Shown here: positions 9,494 to 18,963 of the stretch, in pieces
Position numbering within the stretch: position 1 is the first letter of the stretch
How the letters are laid out: each line of letters begins with the position of its first letter
DNA from: a virus
DNA: 64,000 nucleotides
IMG/VR virus record: IMGVR_UViG_3300032293_001706
Location: 124,001 to 188,000 of that record
Reading direction: 5' to 3' (one strand)
Program-made: the position numbers and the translations under genes
Notes under the pieces: model-generated
What the model was told of the DNA's origin: nothing
The model's database searches: none
The model's input: only the letters and a program-made list of their open reading frames with translations

Positions 9494-10717
9494 ATGTCAT
9501 TTATATATAATAACTCAATAAAATATTCCGATAGTCCAAATTTGGATGCATTTGGTAGATTAAGAACAAGTAATGTTACTTCATTGTTGGAGTACATGCA
9601 CATACACGATAAGTTACCTCTAACTGTATCAGAATTAACCGCAGGAACGGCAACATCTGTATATGATAAAACTAATTCACAAGTTGTTATGAGTGTATCA
9701 ACAACCAATGATTTGGTTATAAGACAAGGTAAGTCAAGAGGCATATATCAACCAGGAAAAGGACAACTTGTTGAAGCAAGTTTTTCAAATTTTCAATTAC
9801 AGACAAATGTAATTAAAAGAGTTGGTTATTTTACTTCAACAACTGGTTCACCATATAATTCGGTTTTTGATGGATTTTTTCTTGAATCAAATGGTCAAAA
9901 CAATACGATATCCTTTCAGATATGGCATAGTGGTACGACGGTTTTAAGTGCGACAACATCTACTTGGTCAACAACAGACTACAATGTTTCAAATATTGAT
10001 TGGACAAAAACACAATTAATGTTTGTTGATTTTCAATGGTTAGGTGTTGGTAGACTTAGATTTGGATTGGTTATAGATGGCGAAGTTAAATTTTTTGTAA
10101 CAAACACGGCGGCAAATAATTTAACAACGGTTTATATGAAGTCACCAAATCAACCTATTAGGTATGAAATAAGAAGTTTAGGTTCAGGTAATTCAGGTAG
10201 TTTTAATATGATTTGTGCTCAAGTATCTTTGGAAGGTACAATAAATTCATTAAATAAATCAACCACAATTCAAGCATTTACCGCACAAACTAAACCAACC
10301 GCATATGTCACATATCCAATATTAGGATATAGAATTGGAGCGTCTTATAATGGTGCAAATATTACATTAAGTGATATTCAAACATTAAACATAACCAATC
10401 CATCAAAGGGTGACTACATAACAACAGTTCAATTAAATCCTACATTAAGTTCAGGTGTAACTTGGAGAACTATACCTAATACACCAATTGAATATGCGTT
10501 GTCAACAGGGCAAACAATAACAACTGAAGGACACATTATAACATCGTTTTTAGGTTCAGGAACTGGTACGCAAGTAGATTCTTTCGAATTTATGGATAAT
10601 ATGTTAAGACCTGGAATTAATGTAAATGGTACTTTTGATGAAGTTTGGTTGTGTATTAAATCAAATACTGGTAATCAGGATTATAGAGCCGCTATTAATT
10701 TAAGTTATTACGAATAA
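9494..10717 (+). CDS. Virion structural protein
   Basis: A 407-residue protein. The N-terminus DSPNLDAFGRLRTSNVTS resembles a family of structural proteins I associate with marine tailed phages. The middle has beta-sandwich-like segments (FWLESNG-type, TISFQIWHSGTT, RLRFGLVIDGEVKFFV). There is no signal peptide. The position between fibre genes supports a fibre or receptor-binding role, but no catalytic motif is visible. Confidence 0.6.
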   Translation: MSFIYNNSIKYSDSPNLDAFGRLRTSNVTSLLEYMHIHDKLPLTVSELTAGTATSVYDKTNSQVVMSVSTTNDLVIRQGKSRGIYQPGKGQLVEASFSNFQLQTNVIKRVGYFTSTTGSPYNSVFDGFFLESNGQNNTISFQIWHSGTTVLSATTSTWSTTDYNVSNIDWTKTQLMFVDFQWLGVGRLRFGLVIDGEVKFFVTNTAANNLTTVYMKSPNQPIRYEIRSLGSGNSGSFNMICAQVSLEGTINSLNKSTTIQAFTAQTKPTAYVTYPILGYRIGASYNGANITLSDIQTLNITNPSKGDYITTVQLNPTLSSGVTWRTIPNTPIEYALSTGQTITTEGHIITSFLGSGTGTQVDSFEFMDNMLRPGINVNGTFDEVWLCIKSNTGNQDYRAAINLSYYE

Positions 10718-10719
10718 TA

Positions 10720-10980
10720 ATGGCATCAGCATATACATTAAATATTTTTGTTGTTAATACCGATTCGGGTTGTACAAATACAACAATTAGTTCACAAATT
10801 GTGACAACCGCATGCACTGAAGAATTTTTAATTAGAATCAGTCAATATTCAGATGCTCAAGGACCGTTTAACGTGTATACAGGGTCAACATCAACCACTG
10901 CAATTTTTTCAGGTAAAACAAGAACACAAATGATTGATGGTGTTCAAATTATTGTGAATAACAACGACCCAATCTGTTAA
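10720..10980 (+). CDS. Small virion-associated protein
   Basis: An 86-residue protein with three cysteines and a beta-rich composition (FNVYTGSTSTTAIFSG). It starts 2 nt after the previous stop and is followed by a gap holding a hairpin and promoter-like motifs, so it probably ends a transcription unit. No family recognised. Confidence 0.5.
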   Translation: MASAYTLNIFVVNTDSGCTNTTISSQIVTTACTEEFLIRISQYSDAQGPFNVYTGSTSTTAIFSGKTRTQMIDGVQIIVNNNDPIC

Positions 10981-11012
10981 AATTGTTTTTTAATTAAAAA
11001 AAAAATAAAAAC

Positions 11013-11042
11013 TTCAATATTTATTTATTGAAAGTATTTATT
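11013..11042 (+). promoter_or_regulatory. Two ATATTTATT-like motifs and a small hairpin
   Basis: ATATTTATT at 11017-11025 and GTATTTATT at 11034-11042 lie before the ATG at 11047. The first lies inside a perfect 7-bp hairpin (TTCAATA...TATTGAA). Confidence 0.4.
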
Positions 11043-11046
11043 ACCA

Positions 11047-12669
11047 ATGAGTTTTCCATATAATAATCCGCAAACCGCAACAAGACAAAATTCACAATTA
11101 TCCGTAAATAGACAATCTAATTTCGGAGTTACGTTTTCTGTTTCAAATACAGGTGGTTATATGGAAGTTGCAAATCTATCTGATTTGGAATGGACATTTT
11201 CAGGTCAAACGGGAAATATAACAGGGTCAACAATTCCAATTCAATTTTTTAAAGGTTCAGGATTTATTCCTGATGTAATAACATTAAATTCTGATTATTT
11301 TTCTTCAGGTAGAAGAAGAATTGGAATGTTGGTTTATGTGTATGAAACCGACAAAATATATCAATATAATATTGATAATTATGAATCACTTTGGAACGCA
11401 GCTACAGGGGCGACTAACACAGTAATATTTACTGATTATGGTGCAAACGTTAGGTCGACAACACAACAAGGTATTGATTTAATAACTGCGTGGACGGGTT
11501 CAACAATTGAAGGACAAAATGGTATTACAAGAACAAACGCAAATTGGGTAATATTCAACGGTTCATATCCTGCAATTACAGGTGGAACGTATTCGGCAAA
11601 TACAATTGTATTAACAACAAATACAGGTACTGAAATTCAAATCACGGGAATTACGTCAGGTCAGGGAGCGGGGATTACAGGTGGAACTTTTGATTATAAT
11701 GCAAGAAATCTTTACCTCTACGATGTAACAGGTGGAACAATTACAATATCAGGACTTACTGACACTTACATTACAGGTGGAACATATAACACTGGTACAC
11801 AAAGTTTAACGTTAAGAGATAACTATGGTGGAACTGTGGTAATAACAGGTTTTACGACAAGTTCAGGTACGTCGGGTACTTCAGGAAGTAGTGGTTCTAG
11901 TGGAAGTTCAGGAACATCAGGCTCTTCGGGAAGTAGTGGTACTTCAGGAAGTAGTGGTATTAGCGGAAGTTCAGGAACATCAGGCTCTTCGGGAAGTAGT
12001 GGTACTTCAGGAAGTTCAGGCTCTTCAGGAAGTAGCGGAAGTTCAGGAACATCGGGTATTTCAGGTGTGGATGGAACTAATGGTTCTAGTGGAAGTTCAG
12101 GAACATCAGGTTCTTCAGGTAGTAGTGGGGTTAGTGGAAGTTCAGGAACATCAGGTTCTTCAGGTAGTAGTGGGGTTAGTGGAAGTTCAGGAACATCAGG
12201 TTCTTCAGGAACATCAGGTTCTTCAGGAAGTAGTGGTACTTCAGGAAGTAGTGGGGTTAGTGGAAGTTCAGGAACATCAGGTTCTTCAGGAAAATCAGTA
12301 ACAGGAGGAACCTTTAATTCACAAACAGTAACATTAACTTTAAATAATAATGATAATAGTAGTGTAGTTATTTCTGGTGTTACAGGTAACTATATTACAG
12401 GTGGTACTTATTTTAGCGCAACAACAACCTTAGAATTATATGATTCTACAGGTGGAACTATTTCAGTAACAGGCTTTACCGCTGGTTCAGGTGGAGGAGG
12501 TTCAGGAACATCAGGTACTTCAGGAAGTAGTGGTATTAGCGGAAGTTCAGGAACATCAGGTACTTCAGGAAGTAGTGGAACAAGTAGTGTAAACATAACA
12601 TACGGGACTGCCGCTCCTGATAATGGAACGGGAAATGATGGAGATGTGTATTTACAATATACAGCATAA
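11047..12669 (+). CDS. Collagen-like Ser-Gly/Thr-Gly fibre protein
   Basis: A 540-residue fibre. Residues about 175-270 and 418-480 contain copies of a ~32-residue beta repeat (ITGGTY...T..L.LYD.TGGTI.ITGFT). Residues about 271-416 are an uninterrupted G-x-y tract dominated by GSSGTSG, broken only by GVDGTNG, which keeps glycine at every third position as in collagen-like phage fibres, although proline is absent. A shorter tract follows at about 483-515. The C-terminus (INITYGTAAPDNGTGNDGD then VYLQYTA) resembles fibre tips. The Ser/Thr density makes it a plausible glycosylation substrate. An alternative is a flexible linker rather than a triple helix. Confidence 0.65.
   Translation: MSFPYNNPQTATRQNSQLSVNRQSNFGVTFSVSNTGGYMEVANLSDLEWTFSGQTGNITGSTIPIQFFKGSGFIPDVITLNSDYFSSGRRRIGMLVYVYETDKIYQYNIDNYESLWNAATGATNTVIFTDYGANVRSTTQQGIDLITAWTGSTIEGQNGITRTNANWVIFNGSYPAITGGTYSANTIVLTTNTGTEIQITGITSGQGAGITGGTFDYNARNLYLYDVTGGTITISGLTDTYITGGTYNTGTQSLTLRDNYGGTVVITGFTTSSGTSGTSGSSGSSGSSGTSGSSGSSGTSGSSGISGSSGTSGSSGSSGTSGSSGSSGSSGSSGTSGISGVDGTNGSSGSSGTSGSSGSSGVSGSSGTSGSSGSSGVSGSSGTSGSSGTSGSSGSSGTSGSSGVSGSSGTSGSSGKSVTGGTFNSQTVTLTLNNNDNSSVVISGVTGNYITGGTYFSATTTLELYDSTGGTISVTGFTAGSGGGGSGTSGTSGSSGISGSSGTSGTSGSSGTSSVNITYGTAAPDNGTGNDGDVYLQYTA
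11862..12296 (+). repeat. Tandem repeat encoding (G-S/T-S)n
   Basis: About 435 bp of short tandem units (TCAGGAAGTAGTGG, TCAGGAACATCAGG and variants) with higher-order periodicity near 45 bp. All units are multiples of 9 bp, so copy-number change keeps the frame. A shorter block of the same units follows at about 12487-12585. Confidence 0.85.
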
Positions 12670-12676
12670 AGTTATA

Positions 12677-12685
12677 ATATTTATA
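12677..12685 (+). promoter_or_regulatory. ATATTTATA motif abutting start codon
   Basis: ATATTTATA overlaps the A of the ATG at 12685. This close spacing does not fit a -10 box for the same gene and leaves open a role in translation initiation. Confidence 0.3.
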
Positions 12686-13554
12686 TGGGAAGCTTTACAG
12701 GGTTAACAGATTTTATAAACACAGTATCAACAAGTGGTAATGTAGAAACCGTGTTATATCAAAAAATGAATTTTTGGGTTAATACGGGAACTACGGGTAT
12801 ATCTCTTTCTGCTACATTAACAACTTCTTTATGGTGTTGGGATGGAATACCTGGTTCACCAGGATACCCACCAACAACTGCAGAAATCTGTACAAGAGAT
12901 ACGGCTGGAGCAATAAAACAAGAAAATCCAACATCAGGTAAAGAATTATATTTAACAAATTTTACTTGTTTTGGTACTTTTATTGGTGTAATGTCATTGT
13001 ATGATAGATTATGTCACGTATCAGGTTTATCGGGGAATACAACTAATGTTCAAACAATAAATACGCCAGCATTAACGAGATATAGCGGAAACAGCTCAAG
13101 TGGTAATTCTATTTATATTGAGGTATATGAAACTATGTCAGGTAATTCATTTAATATTACATACACGAATCAAAACGGAGTAGGTTCTCGTGTTACGACA
13201 GTTCAAAATCCAAGAGCGGTCAATCAATTATATGGTAGAGGTATGACGATTTATGTACCCTTAGCAAGTGGAGACACTGGAGTTAGAAGTGTTGAATCAA
13301 TACAGGCGGTAAGTGCTAGTACATTACAAGGTAATTTTGGTATTACAATTGCAAGACCAATTGCAGTATCTGGAGTTGGAGTTGGTGCGGTGGTAAATGA
13401 CCGAGATTGGATTACAGGACTACCAGGAATTCCAAAAATTGAGAACAACGCATGTTTATCTATGTTATTTACGCCGTTTAATGCTCAACCTACCGTTGAT
13501 AATTCTTCAACATTATGGTATCAATATGGTTTTTTAAGTTTAGTTCAGAGATAA
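12685..13554 (+). CDS. Virion protein, first of three tandem paralogues
   Basis: A 289-residue protein. It shares with the next two genes a core that includes YDRLCHVSGLSG, NTPALTRYSGNSSSGN, ITYTNQNGVGSR, LASGDTGVRSVES and NACLSMLF near the C-terminus. The family has no known catalytic motif. The beta-rich core and location next to fibre genes suggest a trimeric tail or head decoration protein. Tandem triplication suggests dosage or receptor-specificity diversification. Confidence 0.6.
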   Translation: MGSFTGLTDFINTVSTSGNVETVLYQKMNFWVNTGTTGISLSATLTTSLWCWDGIPGSPGYPPTTAEICTRDTAGAIKQENPTSGKELYLTNFTCFGTFIGVMSLYDRLCHVSGLSGNTTNVQTINTPALTRYSGNSSSGNSIYIEVYETMSGNSFNITYTNQNGVGSRVTTVQNPRAVNQLYGRGMTIYVPLASGDTGVRSVESIQAVSASTLQGNFGITIARPIAVSGVGVGAVVNDRDWITGLPGIPKIENNACLSMLFTPFNAQPTVDNSSTLWYQYGFLSLVQR

Positions 13555-13558
13555 AAGA

Positions 13559-14449
13559 ATGGGAGTACTTACAGATTTATCGGACATCACAAGTAGAAGA
13601 ACAGGATATCAATCAAGTAATCCTGAAAATATTTTTATTTATAAGACAAATAGTTTACCTTCAACAATAAGAAACACATTAGGTTTTAGAGTAGCATCAT
13701 GGTATGATTTATGGTTTTATGATGGTCAACCAACTTCAGGTGAAGTACCAACGTCGACTCCTACTTTATGTAATAATACAACAGAAGGCAGAATAGTAAT
13801 TACAAATCCACCTGAAGGGCAACAAAAATGGTTACTTAATTTTAATTATACTTATCCAAACACTAATGGTATAACAATATTATATGATAGATTATGTCAT
13901 GTTGGGGGGTTAACCGTTACATCAACAACAACTCAAAATATTAATACACCAACTCTAAGCAGATATAGCGGAACATCATCAGTAGGGAATAGAGTTATTT
14001 TAGAAATATTAAGTGCAACAACAATATCTAACCCTCTAACGGTTGAAATAGAGTATACTAATCAAGACGGTGTTGCGAATAGAACATTAACTGCTCAAAT
14101 ATCAACAAATGGTAACTATTTAAGATACGTAACACAAACAAGTTTACCGCCTTTATCTAGTGGAGATACGGGTGTTAGAAGTGTTGAAACTTTTAGGGTT
14201 TTAAGTGGAACATTAGGTGGGGGTTCTGGAGTTGTTTTTGGGTTAGCTATTATAAGACCTATAGAACAGTCACAAAGCATGTTGACATCAACAAATGGTT
14301 TTAGAGATACAATAATAGGTGTACCAAATGTAACTGAGGTATTATCAGGTGCTTGTTTATCTTTATTATTTTTAAATTATACCGATTTGACAACATCACT
14401 AAACAACTTAACAGGTTCATTCGGATATGTTGGTTTTGTAAATAAGTGA
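13559..14449 (+). CDS. Virion protein, second tandem paralogue
   Basis: A 296-residue paralogue of the 12685 product: YDRLCHVGGLTVTSTTTQN, NTPTLSRYSGTSSVGNRV, IEYTNQDGVANRTLTAQ, LSSGDTGVRSVETFRVL and GACLSLLFL. It follows its sister by 4 nt. The N-terminal 90 residues differ more than the core, as expected if the N-terminus attaches to different partners. Function unknown. Confidence 0.6.
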   Translation: MGVLTDLSDITSRRTGYQSSNPENIFIYKTNSLPSTIRNTLGFRVASWYDLWFYDGQPTSGEVPTSTPTLCNNTTEGRIVITNPPEGQQKWLLNFNYTYPNTNGITILYDRLCHVGGLTVTSTTTQNINTPTLSRYSGTSSVGNRVILEILSATTISNPLTVEIEYTNQDGVANRTLTAQISTNGNYLRYVTQTSLPPLSSGDTGVRSVETFRVLSGTLGGGSGVVFGLAIIRPIEQSQSMLTSTNGFRDTIIGVPNVTEVLSGACLSLLFLNYTDLTTSLNNLTGSFGYVGFVNK

Positions 14450-14458
14450 ATATTTATT
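14450..14458 (+). promoter_or_regulatory. ATATTTATT motif
   Basis: ATATTTATT begins within a few bases of the previous stop codon and ends 3 nt before the ATG at 14462. Confidence 0.35.
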
Positions 14459-14461
14459 AAT

Positions 14462-15313
14462 ATGGCATTTACATCATATACACAATATTATAACTCAATA
14501 ATTAATCCTGTTAATAAATACTATTTTAGAGGGGGGGAAATTAATGGAGATACTAGAGGGTTATTTAATGATTTTTTTAACCAAGTTTATCCCGTCGGTA
14601 ACTCACCAAGTAGAACGTTAACACCAGCAACTACGTTAGATAAAAATTCTATGGGAGCAATACCCATACCTCAACTATCTAACAGCTCTAATTATCTGTA
14701 TATATGTGGTGCGGATTTAGGTGTAATATCTAATAATCCTGTTATTGTTTATGATAGGTTGGTAATGTTTAGATATAATCCGACGACAAGTACCGCAACA
14801 ACATTGAATGGATTAAGTGCAACAACAAGATATAGTACCGATAAGAGACTTTTATTTTTTGTTGAAAATAACGCAAGTAGTTTTACAGCCAGAAAAACAT
14901 TTACTATTAATTATACAAATCAAGATGGGGTTGCAAATAGAATTGGGTCTGGACAAATTGCAGACCTTAATGTGATTTCATTAGCGAATGTTAATTATGG
15001 GACATTCGCGAATTTACAATCAGGTGATACCGGAGTTCTAAGTGTTCAATCAATAACAATAAATGGGGCGGCAGATTTACAATTATCTATTGTAAAACCT
15101 TTATGTGTAATAACCGGATATGGACCTCAAACCTCATCCCAATCATCAATACCAAATTTAATCAATGGAGGATTAAACGGGGGTCTTCCTATTATTAATG
15201 AAAACGCTTGTTTGGCTATCATGAGACCCCAATCACCTGCGCCGATACGACTAGCGATATCATCAACTTACATTGGAAACTCAATGGGTAATTTAATAAT
15301 TGCAGAAGCATGA
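14462..15313 (+). CDS. Virion protein, third and most divergent paralogue
   Basis: A 283-residue protein sharing YDRLVMFRYNP, TINYTNQDGVANR, LQSGDTGVLSVQS and NACLAIMRP with the two upstream paralogues but otherwise diverged; the CH of YDRLCH is replaced by VM. It overlaps the next gene by 4 nt (ATGA). Probably a structural protein of the same assembly. Confidence 0.55.
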   Translation: MAFTSYTQYYNSIINPVNKYYFRGGEINGDTRGLFNDFFNQVYPVGNSPSRTLTPATTLDKNSMGAIPIPQLSNSSNYLYICGADLGVISNNPVIVYDRLVMFRYNPTTSTATTLNGLSATTRYSTDKRLLFFVENNASSFTARKTFTINYTNQDGVANRIGSGQIADLNVISLANVNYGTFANLQSGDTGVLSVQSITINGAADLQLSIVKPLCVITGYGPQTSSQSSIPNLINGGLNGGLPIINENACLAIMRPQSPAPIRLAISSTYIGNSMGNLIIAEA

Positions 15314-15507
15314 GACTAAATAGATTTTTTAACGATTCTGCAACCGTAGAAATAAAGGCAATTCCAATTCAAGGTGTTACAACAGGAGGTAGTAAATTTT
15401 GGGTTAAAGTTAGTGGTGTTTGGAAACAAGCAATAACATGGGTTAATGTTAGTGGTGTTTGGAAAATTGCAACACCATTTTATAAAATAGGGGGTAATTG
15501 GAAATGA
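15310..15507 (+). CDS. Small protein with duplicated WVxVSGVWK motif
   Basis: A 65-residue protein containing WVKVSGVWKQA and WVNVSGVWKIA in tandem and ending IGGNWK. Short repeats of this type are common at the ends of phage fibre or tail-tip proteins. It overlaps both neighbours by 4 nt, so it is probably co-translated with the preceding virion protein. Confidence 0.55.
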   Translation: MRLNRFFNDSATVEIKAIPIQGVTTGGSKFWVKVSGVWKQAITWVNVSGVWKIATPFYKIGGNWK

Positions 15508-15797
15508 TAATTCAATATTATATGACATATACAGGTGCGGTAGCGAAATACGCTGAAATTTACGCAACATATCAGTTTGATAACATCTTACCTCAAATAT
15601 CAATTTCATTGTTTAATGAAGAGTATGTGTATTTGTATGACATTCCTTTGGTTGTAGATGAAAGTGTTATTTTAGAATGGAGAAGAATTGCGGAAAAAGA
15701 ACCACAAAAGGCAGGTTTTTTAGATTTTACAATCATTGCTGAATGGGCGTGTAGTAAAAGTGGAATAATACCTTTAGACCCAAACACATTTAATTAA
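15504..15797 (+). CDS. Small protein of unknown function
   Basis: A 97-residue protein. The ATG at 15504 overlaps the previous stop (ATGA) and is preferred to an upstream TTG. The sequence is acidic with many aromatics (ISLFNEEYVYLYDIPLVVD). It ends convergently with the minus-strand glycosyltransferase, overlapping by 8 nt. No family recognised; the context suggests a tail-related accessory protein. Confidence 0.5.
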   Translation: MIIQYYMTYTGAVAKYAEIYATYQFDNILPQISISLFNEEYVYLYDIPLVVDESVILEWRRIAEKEPQKAGFLDFTIIAEWACSKSGIIPLDPNTFN

Positions 15798-18078
15798 TCA
15801 TATTACTAATTTTATCAAAAACGGCAATCGGGTTAATCGATTTCTGACAAATGTGTTGTTTTTTTGTTCCTTTATATACAGGACACCAATCCCAATCTTT
15901 GGTTTCAAACACAAATTCTTCATCATTCCAACAAAATATACAAGTATTATTATTGTATATTCTTGTAACGTTAGTTGTAAATTCGTGACCTTCTTTAGAA
16001 AAACCATTTATCATAAATGTGTGTTTTCCTAACGCCCAATTTAACCAAGATAAACCTGAACCCAACCCAACAAATGCTTCGGCATGGTGTAAATAATTTG
16101 CAACAGTTTGAAACGATTCTCCCCACACATTAATGGTATTGGGAATTTCAAATTTATGTTTTGTTAATGTGACAACTTTATACCCCAACTCCATAATCAT
16201 TTTTGATAATGAAACCCAATTTTCATAGGTCCATTCTTTACATCCCATAGTTGCATTTGGACCAAACACAACATATTTTTCAGAAATAGGTCTTTTAAGT
16301 TTGGGTAAATTAAGACCATAATTTAGTTCATAAAAATCCAAACCCAAAATGTCTGTCGCTGTTTGTTGTAAAGGAATAATATTTACTTGGTTTTTATTTC
16401 TATCGGTATCATTCCATTTACCGTCTTTCTTAAACCAACCTAAACGATATACTGCTTTGCAATTAACGGTTGAGCCAGGTTCAACAAATTCAATATCTTT
16501 ATATGAATCCAAACCCGAAAATAATTTATTGTGAAATGTGGACAAAATAACTTTACATTTATGTTTTTTGGAAAAATCTACAACATAAGGAACCCACGCA
16601 ATTGTATCACCAATCGAACCAGATTCCATTGATATAAGAACCCTTTGATTTTCTAATGAAAAATTTTCAATAACTTGACCATTAATTTTTATTATCCAAG
16701 GAACGTAATATTTTAATCCACATGCTATCCACATATTGTTTTTAATAAACCCCGAATGACAAATTTTATTTGTTGAAGAATCAATAAATTCAACAAAATA
16801 TTCTTCATTTTTTTCACCTAAAATTTCAACTTTTGGACCATCTAAATATGAAATAAAAACATCGTTTTTCTTGTTATCAACCAACAAGGGTTTTCTTTTC
16901 ATAAAATCATTTATGGTATCAACGGCAATTTCACCGACTTTCTCCCAACTGAAATTATCTCTAATTATTTTTGATTCTTTTAATGATTTTTGTTTATATT
17001 TTTTATGGTTTGTATAAACATCTCTTAATTTAAGTTTTAAATCGTTAAAGTCAGGTTCATAATAATTTCCAACAGAAGTGTTAAAATGGTTGTAATCAGA
17101 ATCGCTAACAGGTTTTTCACCAATAATACTAACAGGAATACCAAGACCTTCCGCAAATTCCAACTGACCTGAACAATTCGAATAAATTGATGGAACACCA
17201 CACGCCATTGCCTCCATCAACGGAATATTCCATCCTTCGGACCTGGCACAAGATACAAACGCATCACAAGACTTTAAAATGTCGATATAATCATTCCTTG
17301 ATGGAAAATGTAAAACCTTAATTCGTTTGTCAGTCAAACCATAACGTTTTAATCTTTCCTCTGTTGTTTTTAATCCGTCATTTGAAAAAGGGTTATCAAC
17401 AGAAATAATTAAATCAACAGGTTCGTCCTTATCAAAAGTTTCTATAAAAGATTTGATAATTTCTTTGGTTGATTTTCTATAATCCCAACGGCCTGCAAGA
17501 AAGAATTTAAACCTACCATCAGAAGTTAATTTATGTTTCACTTGTGGATTTGGGAAAAACTCATGACCAACACCTTCAGGAACAACTTTAATTTTATCTG
17601 AAGGGTATCCTTGTTTAATCGTTACATCTTTTTGCCATTTTGACGGAACCCATAATTCATCAAATTCAAGTAACTTATTAAAAAAATCTTGAGGTTGTAA
17701 TGTAGATTCCCAAACATTATATGCAATTTTTGGACCAACGTAATTATCATAAAATACGTAATGATTGGTTTCACATAACACAATATTTAAATCGTGAGAA
17801 GTATGGTCTTTACCATCAGGATATATCGGATAATCACTTCTTGAATTATTAGGTCCGAATAAAATCTGTTGATGTAAAATATCTTTATCAACATCATTTA
17901 AGTATGGTTCACCATTATGAGGTGTCGAATTATAACCCTTCCAAGAATTACCAATTGTAAAGTTCCTAAATTTTACATCAAAGTGTTTGTATAATTCTCT
18001 AAAAAAATGTCTTGTGTGATAGTTATATCCTGTAGTTCCAATGTATGAACCATGACCAAAAATTTTAACTCTATTCAT
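15790..18078 (-). CDS. GT4 glycosyltransferase fused to TibC-like heptosyltransferase
   Basis: A 762-residue two-enzyme fusion. Residues 1-~400 are a GT-B family 4 transferase: GHGSYIGTTGYNYHTR at the N-terminus, VPEGVGHEFF, FFLAGRWDYRKSTKEII, and the C-terminal nucleotide-sugar region SCARSEGWNIPLMEAMACG. Residues about 480-762 resemble autotransporter O-heptosyltransferases (TibC/BAHT, GT9-like): ISMESGSIGDTIAWVPYV, KYVVFGPNATMGCKEW, FVGLGSGLSWLNWALG, and a terminal Cys set (CIFCWND ... WDWCPVYKGT ... HICQKSI) like the metal-binding cysteines of TibC. TibC enzymes glycosylate Ser/Thr-rich adhesins, so the neighbouring Ser/Thr-rich fibres are plausible substrates. It is the only minus-strand gene of the island. 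A region around residue 400-470 links the two domains. Confidence 0.75.
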   Translation of the reverse strand: MNRVKIFGHGSYIGTTGYNYHTRHFFRELYKHFDVKFRNFTIGNSWKGYNSTPHNGEPYLNDVDKDILHQQILFGPNNSRSDYPIYPDGKDHTSHDLNIVLCETNHYVFYDNYVGPKIAYNVWESTLQPQDFFNKLLEFDELWVPSKWQKDVTIKQGYPSDKIKVVPEGVGHEFFPNPQVKHKLTSDGRFKFFLAGRWDYRKSTKEIIKSFIETFDKDEPVDLIISVDNPFSNDGLKTTEERLKRYGLTDKRIKVLHFPSRNDYIDILKSCDAFVSCARSEGWNIPLMEAMACGVPSIYSNCSGQLEFAEGLGIPVSIIGEKPVSDSDYNHFNTSVGNYYEPDFNDLKLKLRDVYTNHKKYKQKSLKESKIIRDNFSWEKVGEIAVDTINDFMKRKPLLVDNKKNDVFISYLDGPKVEILGEKNEEYFVEFIDSSTNKICHSGFIKNNMWIACGLKYYVPWIIKINGQVIENFSLENQRVLISMESGSIGDTIAWVPYVVDFSKKHKCKVILSTFHNKLFSGLDSYKDIEFVEPGSTVNCKAVYRLGWFKKDGKWNDTDRNKNQVNIIPLQQTATDILGLDFYELNYGLNLPKLKRPISEKYVVFGPNATMGCKEWTYENWVSLSKMIMELGYKVVTLTKHKFEIPNTINVWGESFQTVANYLHHAEAFVGLGSGLSWLNWALGKHTFMINGFSKEGHEFTTNVTRIYNNNTCIFCWNDEEFVFETKDWDWCPVYKGTKKQHICQKSINPIAVFDKISNMIN

Positions 18079-18114
18079 GTTTAGAATTATAAAATTTATT
18101 TTAATTTTATAAAG

Positions 18115-18963
18115 ATGATTAAATTTGAATTACACAACCAACAAAATCCTGAATTATTTACTTTTAAAGTAGAATTGGATGAAAAATTAAATACAATAAT
18201 AAAAGAACCTTTAATTGTTAAATTTTCCACAATATCTAATGATGGAGGGTGGGAAATAAAATTGAACCCAGGTAATTGGGCAAGTTGGAATGGTGGAGGT
18301 TGTAGTAGATGGAATATAATTGTTATGGATAGTAACCGTAATATTTTATTCACCAGAGAATATAATTCACTTTATGATGGTAGTGATTTAGATAAAGTTT
18401 TTAGTTTATATTGTAAATTAAATAAAAACACAAAAGGAATTGTTGTTGGCGCTCATAATGGAGAATGGGGACATTGGACACAACCCGTATTAGATAAAGA
18501 TACAGAATGTCTTATTATTGAAGGTTCTAAACCGCAATTCGATAAGTTAGTGAAAAACTATGAAAAATATCATAATTGTACATTGATAAATGAAATTGTA
18601 ACAATAGACGGTAGTGATGTTGAATGGTATACAGGTGGAGAAGGATATACTGATTCAATAATAAAACAGGTTAACCAAAGGTTTCTTAAAGAAGAAGAAA
18701 TAAAAACAGAGTTAAGAAAAAGTGTTTCAATTAATGATTTAATTGAAAAACATGGATATCAAGATTATGATTGGTTACATACTGATATCGAGGGATATGA
18801 TGCTGAATTCATAATGGGGTTAAAATATTTACCTAAATTCATCATTTTTGAAAATGAACATTCTAAATTCATTAATACGTATAGTAAAGTATATGAATAT
18901 CTATCTGATTTGAAATATGAAATCATTGAATATGGTATTGATACATTGGCGGTAAAAAGATGA
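18115..18963 (+). CDS. FkbM-like SAM-dependent methyltransferase
   Basis: A 282-residue protein. The first ~95 residues are a small beta domain (WEIKLNPGNWASWNGGG). The rest has a class I methyltransferase layout: GIVVGAHNGEWGHW (motif I), CLIIEGSKPQFDKLVKNY (acidic end of beta-2), and DYDWLHTDIEGYDAEFIMG, the DIEG(Y/A)(D/E) signature of FkbM proteins. FkbM enzymes usually O-methylate sugars, which fits a capping role in the surrounding glycosylation island. It overlaps the next gene by 4 nt. Confidence 0.7.
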   Translation: MIKFELHNQQNPELFTFKVELDEKLNTIIKEPLIVKFSTISNDGGWEIKLNPGNWASWNGGGCSRWNIIVMDSNRNILFTREYNSLYDGSDLDKVFSLYCKLNKNTKGIVVGAHNGEWGHWTQPVLDKDTECLIIEGSKPQFDKLVKNYEKYHNCTLINEIVTIDGSDVEWYTGGEGYTDSIIKQVNQRFLKEEEIKTELRKSVSINDLIEKHGYQDYDWLHTDIEGYDAEFIMGLKYLPKFIIFENEHSKFINTYSKVYEYLSDLKYEIIEYGIDTLAVKR

